Positions 21,958 through 31,616 of a DNA stretch of 64,000 nucleotides are shown here, one piece after another. Below the pieces are notes generated by a model, which was not told the DNA's origin, did no database searches, and was given only the letters and a program-made list of their open reading frames with translations. The position numbers were made by a program, and so were the translations under genes. The DNA is from Leucosporidium creatinivorum. Its lineage: Eukaryota > Basidiomycota > Microbotryomycetes > Leucosporidiales > Leucosporidiaceae. The DNA is taken from assembly GCA_001600635.1 (NCBI GenBank), contig BCKL01000005.1:65581-129580 (forward strand), read 5' to 3'. Numbering within the stretch: position 1 is the stretch's first letter; every line of letters begins with the position of its first letter.

Positions 21958-23996
21958 TGGCGGGCTTCTCCTTACGAAAGCTGTTCAAGCACAAGCAGTA
22001 CCATCCTACAGCCAAGCCTCATCCACCGTAAGCTGCTCCCACTCCGCTCGACCCCGCCCTCACCCGCATCTCGAGCGCTCATCTCGCTCTGTACCAGACC
22101 CGCTGTACTGCCTACAGACCCGCACTCGCTTGCACTATCTCGCTCGCTCACTTCCATCACTACCACTCGCACCAAGCGCCGTCGCGGCCCTCACGCTCAA
22201 ACCCCGACACTTCCGCCCGAACTCATCCTCCACATCTTCGGGTTCGCCGCCGAATCGCCTACAGAAGGCAGAGGAGCACTACAGCGGATCGCTCTTCTCT
22301 GCAAAGCCACTCGTAACTGGGCCGATGAGCAGTTGTACAGCCGCCTCCAGCTTCGGAGCCCCCGAGCCATCAACTACTGTCTCCGGACGCTGAAGCGTAG
22401 CCCGAGGTTGGCGGGCAAAGTTCGCTCGTTGACGTTGGATGGATGGGAAGGCGATGCTGCTCGGAGGGATCCCAAGCACTGCAGGAGGACCGTCACAGGC
22501 CGGCTTTCGCACTTCCTCGAGACTTGCCCCCACCTCGTCGAATTGGAGATCCGAGGCGCTATCATCTTCAGTCTGACGGACTTTGCCAATGCCGAGAGTG
22601 AGTTCGATGCTTTTCCTATTCCGCTCCATCGTCGCCTGCCCCTGGGGTTGGAGGCGCCGCTCCTTCCCGCTTCGTGGACGCCGAGCCGAGACCTCCAAGC
22701 GATCCCAAGGCCGACGACCCGGCCGAGCGATCACTTCCAGGTGTATCCACTTCGAAGCTCCTCCGCCGTCGGTGTATTCCTGTCGCTCTACTCGCCAACC
22801 TACAGCCTTTCCTCCGCTACCTCGGCTTTCGCTGACCTCGGCTTTTCTACGCTCTCACTTCTACAGACCTCCTCTCTCTCACCCTCACCTCCACGCTCCT
22901 GTCCGACCGCACCACCACCTCACGCTACCACCCCTTCTTCACCACCCTCCCTCAGCTACACTCACTCTCCCTCCTCTCAACCACCTTTGACGCTCCTACC
23001 GCGGCTCACTTCCTCTGTCCGACAACTCTGCCCAAGCTCAAGGTGTTGAACCTCGATGGACTGGGACTGGTCGATGATCCGACAACGCAGAGGGACTTGG
23101 GAGGATATGAGCCGAGCCTCGTTGCTGGACAGTTGGAGTACTTGAGGGTCGGGGAGACGGCGCCGAGGGAGCTGGTCGGTCGAGCAGGAGCGGCGGGAAC
23201 GAGCAGAGAACCAGCCGAGTTTGCCGACAAGTGTGATGGGCTCGTTGGCCTTTCGCTGCCGGTCGGAGGAGTGACCGAGTCGGTGCTCGAATCTCTCCCT
23301 CGCGGTCTTCAACACCTCGAGATCCGCTCTTCGACCTCCACCGCGGCTGAGGACTCGGTCCAACATCATCTCTCCGCCGCCCTCGCCCTCTCTACCACCT
23401 TCCTCGCCCTCCCTTCACCGAACTCGAACCCTCATACCCCCTCCTTCTCTCCTCCTCTCTCCCGCTCGCCTTCCTCCTCCCACCTCCTCTCACCTTCGAC
23501 CTCCCCCGCCGGACTCTCAGCCCTCTTCCCCACCCCTCAACACTCATCGGGGAATGCCGAACCCGTATCCTTAGAGCATCTGACGAGCCTCAAGCTCCCA
23601 GCCGAATGGGGCGACTGGGAGGGCGTCCCTTCCCTCTCCTCGACGAACCTCGACGCCATGGGATCGTCCACCCCCTCCCGAGCGAGGGGTTATACCCTCC
23701 CTTCTTCCACGTCCCTCTCGGCTTCGGCGGCGCTCGCTACCCTCTCTCGAGCGAGGGGGTACTCGCTTGGCTCAGGGGGGCGATGGAATGATGGAGCTGC
23801 AGGGGGAGGTGGAGGAGGGGAGATGGCCTGGGCGTTAGGGAGGATTGGGAGGGTCGCGAGGGCGAGCGAGATTGAGGTGCTGTTCGGCGCTGTTGGAGGT
23901 GAGGGTTCGAGTGGAGCAGGAAGGGCGAATGCGAGGGAGGTGAGAGAAGAGTGGGAGGCGTTCAAGGCGGGAGAGGGGAGGGAGGAGTGGTGGTGA
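21958..23996 (+). CDS. F-box-like/LRR protein 3
   Basis: Exon 1 (21958 to about 22029) reads MAGFSLRKLFKHKQYHPTAK and splices to an exon beginning PAVLPTDPHSL. The F-box-like core is LPPELILHIFGFAAESPTEG, with ALLCKATRNWADEQLYSRL after it, typical of the F-box followed by a second helix. Then come irregular LRRs (RSLTLDGWEGD, HLVELEIRGAIIF, LKVLNLDGLGL, LEYLRVGE, LQHLEIRSS). A donor near 22599 leads, through one or two introns that I could not settle, to LLSLTLTSTLL. The C-terminal third is Ser/Pro- and Gly-rich with a near-repeat SRARGYTLPSS / SRARGYSLGSG, ending EEWEAFKAGEGREEWW at 23996. It is not a close paralog of F-box 1 and 2. Probable SCF adaptor. Confidence 0.65.
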
Positions 23997-24455
23997 GCTG
24001 CTTTCTGGGTGTGAGGCGCCGAGGGATGGAAAGAGGAGGGCCTCGAGAGCCGTATATACCTCACGCATCCTCTCTATAGTGGTGCAAGCTATCTAGATAT
24101 CCCGACTACCTCCTCTGGAAAGTGCGAGCTAGCCGCCACGGGGCTTGAAGTGAGTCGGGCAGGAGAGACGACCGCCGAGCGAGCGCGCCGAGCGAGCGCC
24201 GTGGGCGAAACGAGCCCGAGGCAGAAGCTCTCGGCTCAAGAGGGTTTTGCCTCGTTGTACTGAAACGGCGATGTCAAAGGCCGCTCGCTCACCCGCCACG
24301 ACGATGCTCTTCTCCTGCTCGCCTTTCCCGCTGCCTGCCTTCCTATCTCGGCGTTGAAACTCGCAAGGTGCTAGCTGAGGCTTCAGCAAACAGAGCGAGT
24401 TCCAAGTCGTCCGTAAGCAGATCAATACTGCTACACCAACGTCGCCAACCTTGCC
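23997..24455. other. convergent 3' spacer
   Basis: Lies between the stops of F-box-like gene 3 and copy B. It has no frame with splice logic and contains a few CGCCGAGC motifs. Nothing else seen. Confidence 0.4.
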
Positions 24456-25601
24456 TCAAGCCCAACGGGCCCTCAAGTCCTCCTCTGAAACTCCCGAGCG
24501 CCGAGCTTGCCTCCCTGTGAGAGAAGGGACATGGCGATGACCAAGGTCGTTCCAAATCGACCGCTGAGAGTAGCAAAAAGAAACAGGTCTCAGCGTCCTG
24601 CGCGGGGGTGGTATGGAGAAGAGCAGACGAACCGCATGAGTGAGTGAACGACTCGGGGTCGGCAGGCGTCTGTAGCGCAAGTTGGGCGGCACGTGCGGCT
24701 GCGGGGTGAACAGCCCTTTGTCCCTAGATACACACATTCAGATATTATCAGGGCTAGTGCTTCTTTGAAGACGGTAGGCCGGCGGCGCCCTCACGGCTTC
24801 GTATGTTACGGCGGCCAGAACGACTCGACCTCGCTCATACGGGTTCTGTAGGAGACCAAAGGTCAGCATCGTCGCTCGAAAATGTCTCGTACATGCTAAC
24901 AGGGCGGCGTCCCCAGTCTCACGCCGACTCAATTGATCTGAACTTTCATCGCCGAGGTGGAAGGAACGCCGAGCTTCCAAGCTCAACTCACCAGCGGATG
25001 CCAATGCTCGTATCCGAGCCAGAGCGTTGCATCAGAATTAAACGTAGTAAGCTGTGCGGCCCCCGCCATAGCTAAGCCTGCGTTCTTGACAATCCTGAAG
25101 AGGAGGGAGTCTTCGAGTTCATCGACAGGTCAGCTCGGCGCTCTCGAGACGGGAGCCACACGAAGCAGACATGCTGGCAGCAGAGTTCAACATGAGCTGC
25201 GAAATAACCTTCGTGTCAGTCCTGACCCCAATCACGTTGAGGATTTAGAGAAGCAACACACCTCGATGAAAGGTTGCTGCTTGCTGCCGTGACTGTGCTC
25301 GGCGAGAGGTCGACCGCCGCTTCGCTCACCTGCACAACTCGTCTATAGTGTGGCGTTCCTCCACCTCAACCCTCCGCTCAAGGGGAGGCCTAGCTATTAC
25401 TGGCGGGTCTTTGAGGAAAAGCCAAGCCACTTGGTTCCGCACGGCCGAAGCGACGACGAAATCATCCTTGGTCGGAGACTTGGGCAGCGGAGGCAGAACG
25501 TCGACTAAGGGTGTGTGCTGGAAGTAATGCCGAAGTATAGCAACACCTGGGTGGACCTCTGCTGGCGTCGGGGCTGGCCGTGGAGCGATGTTTACTGGCA
25601 T
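24456..25601 (-). CDS. copy B of the four-copy unknown gene family
   Basis: Start MPVNIAPRPAPTPAEVHPG at 25601. Exon 1 continues LRHYFQHTPLVDVLPPLPKS ... DPPVIARPPLERR ... HTIDELCR, with the donor after 25330. A very short second exon reads KQQPFIE. The next opens LMLNSAAS; the following exon reads DSLLFRIVKNAGLAM through LWLGYEHWHPL. Then come NPYERGRVVLAAVTYEA, an Ala-rich exon (AARAAQLALQTPADPESF), and the last exon RQARRSGVSEEDLRARWA ending at TGA 24458-24456. All blocks align with copies A, C and D. One splice join (between the LM exon and the HWHPL exon) is unresolved, so a hidden break is possible. Function unknown. Confidence 0.6.
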
Positions 25602-26024
25602 CGAGTATGAAGGAGAGAAGAGAAGCCGACTCAGCTACACCATGCGACAGACGCCGAGGAGGGGCTGTACAGGAGGAGTCCCTGCAGCAGCTGTGCAGCG
25701 CGCGCTGAGGTCGGTAGAGCCGAGGAGTAGAACAGGACTCCTCTGCAGCTCCGCCTTTCTGCGAAGAGCAGGAAGAATGCGAAGGAGCGCCGAGCCGCCG
25801 CGGGAGCTCGGCGCTGACTTTCGGCGAAGGTAATCGCCTTCTCAGTGTAGCTCCACATTCACAAAAATGATGGATATGACTCCAGTATAGTTAACCTAAT
25901 CTGCACCAAGTCAGTAGAGCCATCTGCACTCGACTCGCCCCTCACTTCAGCTCGAACCGCCCGCCGGTCTCTTGCTCTCCTACTCTCATCTCGACTCTGG
26001 TCTCTCACCTCCAAACAGCTCGCG
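25602..26024. promoter_or_regulatory. divergent intergenic region
   Basis: Spacer between copy B (minus) and F-box 2 (plus), the same divergent arrangement as F-box 1 with copy C. It carries several CGCCGAGC/GCTCGGCG motifs. No gene seen. Confidence 0.4.
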
Positions 26025-27625
26025 ATGCAAGCTCGGCCAGCTCAGCCAGCTCCAAGCATGCCCTACGCCCGCCCTCAACAGCCTACAGACTCGCCCGTCG
26101 CTGCGCTCCCCGTCGAAACGCTTCAGCACATCCTCGAGCTCGCGCTGGACGAAGAGGAGGACCCGTTCGAGCGGCAGAGCACGAGGCTCAGCTTTGGACG
26201 CGTCTGTACCGCTTGGAGGAAGCTAGCCGATGTTGGGACGGAGCTGGCAGTCAAGGACACGCTGGTGGCTGAGCAACTCGCCAAGCAGCTCAAGGGCAAG
26301 GCGAGCAAGGGGAGGAGGGAGCGCGTACGGTCGCTGTACATCGAAATCGAGGAGGAGAAGACGTCAAGACGCGGCAATCGCCTCACCGAGCTCATCAAGG
26401 CGTGCCCTTTGCTGGAGAAGCTCGAGATACGCGCCGACGACCATCTCACGCTGGGTACACGGTCTACCCTCAGCAAACCTCTCGCGGCGGCTCTCATGCG
26501 ACTAACCAATCTTCAGCATTTCATCTACCTCGGCCGACACGACTTTGCCAACCTAGCGGACTTCGGTGTGTGAGTCGGCCGACGCGCCTCGCTCTCGACG
26601 AGCGTTGCTGATGTCCTTCACTACAGACTCATCTCCAGTTGGCCAAAGCTTCAAACCCTCATCATGCCCCACTGCGCCGCTCAATTATTCTTCCACCCTC
26701 AAGAAGTGGACGAGGTCACCCTCTCGGCGCCGATCCCGCTCCGTCGGCTTCATCTTCCGCTCGGTGGTAGCTTTGGCGAGAACCTTGACACGGTCACCAA
26801 GATTATCAAAGCTTCTTCCACTACCCTCCGCCGCCTCGACCTGGGCTCTCCCCGCGAGTTCTACCACCACGCCTCGCCTTCCTTCAGGCTTCACCCTCTC
26901 GGACCTCTCAGCCATCGCCAGCGTCGCGCCTCAGCTGCACACCTTCAAAACAGGCAGCACGATTGACGGCAATTGTATCTTTCCCACCTTTCACCATCTT
27001 ACTCCCACCCTCTCCGCCCTGCGCGACATTCGCACGCTCTTCCTCGGCATCAGCGGCTACGACGTCTCCTCCATCTTCAGCCTCCTCCTCCCACAGTTGG
27101 AGATCGGTCGACTTAGGCGAGATGAGATGAGGCGACGAGGCGACGAGCTAGACTTCCCCCGAAACTTGCAGTAGCTCTTTCCCTTGTCTTTCCTCGCTCA
27201 TCTAGAGAACAGGTACATATCTCTTTGTCAATCTAGGGTCTTTCCTCGCTCATCTAGAGAACAGCTCCGATTTCCCACTTCAACACCTCCACACTCTGTC
27301 CATCACAGTAGAGCTTGTCGGCTATGAAGGAATGGCGCATGCCAAGACTCGCTACTCGCAGCTCACGGTGCCCGATACCGTAGGCTTCATTGAGAAGGCG
27401 CCGGCGCTGAGGAATCTCACGCTGCCGGATATGGTGGGAGATTACTGGGATCTGGACGGCAAGCTGAAGCATGTCAGAAGGGCGGGGAGGGAGAATGGGG
27501 TGTGTGTTAGGTTCGATGGGAAGTGAGCTTACTCTTCGGCGGTCGGCGGTCGGTGTGAGAGTCGAGGCTGACTTCTTCGTTCCGCTTCATGCCTCAATAG
27601 GTACAAGGACAGGTACACGTGCTAA
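26025..27625 (+). pseudogene. F-box/leucine-rich protein 2, paralog of F-box 1, with a frame break
   Basis: Start MQARPAQPAPSMPYARPQQP. The segment ALPVETLQHILELALDEEED and the following 40 residues are almost identical to F-box 1. Exon 1 ends at LADFGV; after the intron the frame reads LISSWPKLQTLIMPHC ... STTLRRLDLGSPREF. Near 26,865-26,885 the homology continues in a different frame (GFTLSDLSAIASVAPQLHTF), with no intron of workable size to explain it. So there is a frameshift or a sequencing error. After LLLP about 165 bp not present in F-box 1 intervenes (27,100-27,264, see repeat), then LQHLHTLSITVELVG to CVRFDGK. A GTGAGC donor and final exon YKDRYTC end at TAA 27625. Likely a decaying SCF adaptor. 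Confidence 0.65.
27186..27264 (+). repeat. 27-bp direct repeat bracketing a GT-AG segment inside F-box 2
   Basis: 27186-27212 and 27238-27264 are identical over 27 bp and end in GAGAACAG. The 25-bp core between them starts GTACAT. Core plus second repeat therefore form a 52-nt GT...AG unit immediately after the first repeat. It lies in sequence absent from the paralog F-box 1. Confidence 0.85.
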
Positions 27626-28116
27626 TATTCTTGCAATGCTCGACTGTGTTTTTGAGATGCTGGACTGGTCAGAGGAGATTGAGCGAGATGGGCCAGCTCG
27701 GCGATGTCGGATTCGGCTTGCTTGCTCTTTCACCGCTTTCTTTGATCTTTTTGCGCCATTCCAAGTCATGTCGCTGCTCTGGCTCTTCCCCGATTCACTG
27801 CCTTACACTGCGCTCACCTGGAACAGCCTACAGGCTCGCTCAGAGCTGTACTCGGTCAGTTTGGGAGGAGCTCGGCGAAAGGGGCTGTCAGCTTCAACTC
27901 GCCAGTTCAAACGTTTTCCTATGATCGCTCCGGCTCGCCCTCAGTTCTCTGCAAAAGACCGAAGGTTACGTCGCTCCTTGAACACCTCCTTTGTGACGAG
28001 ACGATCAGCGAGGCAGTCAGTGCGTCACCGGGGAAGGAAAGCGAAAGGCGAGAAAGCGGCAGGCTTCAAGGGTCTCGCTCCTACCAGACCACCTCTTCCT
28101 CAACACTTTTCTAATA
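27626..28116. other. intergenic, no supported gene
   Basis: Spacer between F-box 2 and the mitochondrial-type helical protein gene, both on the plus strand. Open frames here lack splice logic. Probable promoter and leader of the downstream gene. Confidence 0.4.
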
Positions 28117-29890
28117 ATGTACTCCCGCACCGCCGCCCGTTCGCTCTCTCAATCTGCCCGCGCTGCTCGCAGTCAGGCCGCCCGTCGCCATCTTTCGACC
28201 GCTCCCGTGAGTCTCCGGCGCTCGCTCGTTTTCGTCGTTTCGAGAAAGCTGGAGCTAACTTCTGTACTGCGATACAACAGCCTGCTGCTCAGCCTGCCAA
28301 CTCTTCGCACTTGGTCTCTGGACTCGCTGGAGGAGGGCTCGTCCTCGGAGCCTTGTGCGTGTCGTCGTCGCTTTCCAGCCCGGCTTTCGCTTTCAGTCGC
28401 TTCCTGTAACACTTTTCGCTGACCTCGGATCTTGCTATTCAATAGGTACGGCTACTACCACTACTCTGGCACGGCCAAGGTGGTCAACACCTCGCGCCAG
28501 GCTCTCGACGCCGCCAAGTCGGCAAAGGACAAGGTCACTTCGGCGACCCCTTCGCCCAAGGAGGCGCTCGGCCTCGTTCGCTCCATCGCCAAGTCTTACG
28601 CCGCTGCCATCCCCGGAGCCTCGGGAGCCGTCGACGCCTCGTTTGATCAGCTCGAGCAGCTCGCCGAGAAGCACGGAGACAAGGTCACCGATGTGATCAA
28701 GGAGACGTACAATGATGTCGTCAAGGCTTCCGAGGGAGGCAAGGATGCTGGCGAGAAGATCGTCAAGGCGCTGAGCGAGGCTGTCGGCAAGGTGCAGAAG
28801 CTCGTCGGCGAGGAGGGACTCGGCGGCAAGGCCTTTGACATGCTCAAGGAGAAGTTCCCCGAGGTCGGCAAGGCCCTCGGTGGAGAGTTCGAGGAGCTTC
28901 AGAAGCTTTCCGAGAAGCAGTGAGTTTGCTTTCGTTCATCTCGCTCTCTTGCAGCGCTGACTCGCTTTCTCTCCTCCCACAGCGGACCCGAAGCCGCTCG
29001 CATCGCCTCCTCCTTCTACGACGACGCGACCAAGATCGTCTCCAACGGAGGAGTGAACGCCAAGACGCTCGAGGCCGTGAAGGAGCTCCTTACCAAGAAG
29101 ACCAAGGAGATCAAGGACTTCTCGCAGAAGGCCGGCAAGGACGCATGGGAGGCTTCAGCCAAGAAGGCCGGACCCCTTCTCGACCAGATGCCCGATGTCA
29201 AGAAGCTCGTGGATGAGAACGTTGGCAAGCTCGAGGGGGTTGTCGGCGAGGACCGCGTCAAGGTGGGTTTCGCAGCGCTGCTTCGTTTCCCATCGCCGAA
29301 ACTGATTCTCTCTCTCCCACTCTAGGTCGTCAAGGACCTCTACGCCGAGCTGGAGAAGATCGGCAAGTCGGGCAAGTCGGTCGAGGACATGACCAAGGAG
29401 GCCAAGAAGCTGGTCGAGTCCAAGGTCGGTTCTCTCGACGAGCTCAAGAGCAAGGCCAGTGACGCCGGCTCGGACGCCCTCGGATCGGCCGCCAAGTACG
29501 CTGGCGCTATCCCTGGACTCGGTGGACTTTCCAAGGTGAGTTTCTTGCGCATCTCTCGTGAGCCACAGAGCAGAGAGCTGACGCCGATTCTTTTCGCTCG
29601 TCGCAGGTCCTCGAGGGAACCGACCTCAAGGTGTTCAAGGAGCTCGCAGAGAAGCACGGTGAGAAGGGACAGGAGATCCTCAACTCGACCTATGATGGTG
29701 CGTTTCTCGCTTCGTTTCTTCTCTCCTTCGGCCTTTCACTGATCTCGCTTCTCCTCGTCTCCTCCCTCTCCCCTCTCACTCCACTTTGCCACCACCAGAG
29801 ATCAAGCAGATCCTACAGAAGAAGGCCGAGGAGGCGAAGAAGGTCGCTGGCGACGCTAAGGACGACGCAAAGAAGGAGGCCAAGAAGTAG
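28117..29890 (+). CDS. mitochondrial-type, membrane-anchored helical protein (LEA/apolipoprotein-like)
   Basis: Seven exons: 28117-28206, 28281-28354, 28447-28919, 28983-29262, 29326-29535, 29607-29697 and 29800-29890. All are in phase with GTGAGT/GTGCGT donors. The N-terminus MYSRTAARSLSQSARAARSQ is Arg/Ser-rich without acids, a classic mitochondrial presequence. One short membrane span follows (HLVSGLAGGGLVLGALYGYY). The remainder, about 370 residues, is Lys/Ala/Glu amphipathic helix with recurring blocks (LEQLAEKHGDKVTDVIKETY near the start, FKELAEKHGEKGQEILNSTY near the end) and Gly-Pro breaks. Codon choice is strongly biased (GCC, AAG, CTC), suggesting high expression. This resembles fungal LEA- or apolipoprotein-like mitochondrial proteins; exact function not recognised. 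Confidence 0.75.
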
Positions 29891-30066
29891 AGCGAGCCGA
29901 GTTGACGGACACATTAGCAAACACGAGTAGCAGTGCCCCCCTTAACGCGCCCATGAAGGTGCTTGTATCTAGAATCCTTGCTTTACCATCCTGACCCGCC
30001 CGAGATTTACGAGCGCTCTCTAACTCTCGGCACATGCTCGGCGAGCAGGTCACCGTGACGGTCGTC

Positions 30067-30423
30067 TCATTGCTTCCCTATACGAGCTGCCGCATTGCGC
30101 CATACCTCGAAGGTATATTCGGCTTCTTGGGTGTTCAGCCGTTCGCGTAGAACGCCCCTCAGCGCGCGAAAGCACCCGTCTCGGCGCTGTCTCCTCCCTC
30201 GCCTGCCTGCTCGGCGAACACCTTTCGCCGACCTCGCTGCCCAACTCGAGCCGCTATCTCGCACTGCACCTCTCCCAGCACCACCTCTGAACCACTCCCA
30301 CATCCCTGCAACCCCGACTCCTTCTGCCCACCGTCTCACCCTCACCGTCTCGTCGATAATTCGGAGGGTGAGCTCGGCGGTCGCTCTGTCGGGACAGGCA
30401 GGCGGGAAACGTGACAAGAGCAC
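30067..30423 (-). CDS. possible small protein, weak support
   Basis: An uninterrupted 118-codon frame, convergent with the preceding gene (177 bp between stops). The N-terminal part (AELTLRIIDETVRVRRWAEG) and C-terminal part (RERLNTQEAEYTFEVWRNAA) read like amphipathic helices. The middle is Arg/Gly-rich and could be intron or chance translation. No family recognised. Confidence 0.3.
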   Translation of the reverse strand: MLLSRFPPACPDRATAELTLRIIDETVRVRRWAEGVGVAGMWEWFRGGAGRGAVRDSGSSWAARSAKGVRRAGRRGRRQRRDGCFRALRGVLRERLNTQEAEYTFEVWRNAAARIGKQ

Positions 30424-31616
30424 GGAAGGAGGCAGATCCTGGTCTGCGGGATGTCGGGCGACTACTCGGATGCGGAGGCAAGGGAGGAAAGGGAAAAGCT
30501 TGCATTAGGCGGGCGGAGCGGGAGCGAAGTGTGGGTTCGTGCTCGTGCTCGGCGAAGCGGGTTGAGGAGAGTCTGCGCGTCGCTGAGGTGTGTTTGGCGA
30601 GCTGATCATGATGTAGGATGACAAGGAGAAACTAGGCAAGCTCGATGAACGCGTCTAACTACAGAAACGAGCAACGACTCAGCAGCGGGGGAAGGGGGCG
30701 ATCTCTGTCGGCGAAGCTGGGGACTCGAAGGTGCCTGCTCAGCTCACCGTCTTGCGAAGATGGCAAGCTCGAGTGGTTGTGCTGATGAAGTGAGCGTGGA
30801 TCTGCATGCTGTCCGTTAACTACAACGTGTTGCATCTGTACCCGAGCCGCTACGCTGAGAGCCACAAGCTGCTGAAGGCTGCGCCGAGCCGAGCCCGAGC
30901 CGTTGTGGACGGGAGAGACGCCGCTTGATGCCGGTTTTACGAGTGGAAGAGGAGTCGCGTCAATGACTGCGGTGACATACTTGTCTACAGAGCTGCGCGA
31001 CCAACCGGCGAAGCGAGCGGCCTGCAAGAGACGATGATGAGCCTGTGCGCTCGGACGTCGCGCCCCGAGAAGCACCCTTCCTGCTATGGAGTAGCGCGCT
31101 ACTGGCGACTGTTGTGTGTGTTCGCGTGTGTGATGTGAGAGGGGGACGTGCAAGGGATTGTGCAGACCGAGAGAAAGGAGCTCGGCGCTGGCTTTGCAAG
31201 GGAGGGAAGAAGGTACAGAAAGGTCGGCGATGGCCAGTGGCTCTATCAAGGAGAGACGATGAAGGTCTAGAAGTTGTCTAATACACCCGCCGAGCGGTGA
31301 GACTTTGGCTCGAAGGGGCGCCGCTCAGCGATCTTCTCGGGCGCTTCACTTTCGCGCCCAAGTCTCCCGCCGCCCCTTGACCTCTTCCCGTCTCGCTCTG
31401 CCTGCGCTCGCTAGCTCTTTCGACTGCTTCGTATCAACCTACAGCTTCTCTAGCTAGCTAGCGCGCTCATCTGTAAGCCTACAGCTCTCTCTGCGCTTCT
31501 CTCCCCGCGCCTTTGTTGCGTCTCTCGATGGCTAAGTCTCGTCTTTCTCCCGTCTCGCAGTAAGCAGCCTCAGGTTATCGAGAAGCAGCTCGGTCTGTAG
31601 GACAGTACAGCGCACC
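30424..31616. other. intergenic and leader, no supported gene
   Basis: Frames on both strands up to about 196 codons are compositionally odd and lack splice logic. The last 300 bp, with CTACAG and CGCAG acceptor-like sites just before the ATG at 31617, look like the leader of the Ser/Pro-rich gene, possibly with a leader intron. Several GCTCGGCG motifs are present. Confidence 0.4.

Noticed and set aside
30659-31249. 196-codon minus-strand frame
   Set aside because: No homolog, no splice support and Ser/Arg/His-rich composition typical of chance frames in GC-rich DNA.
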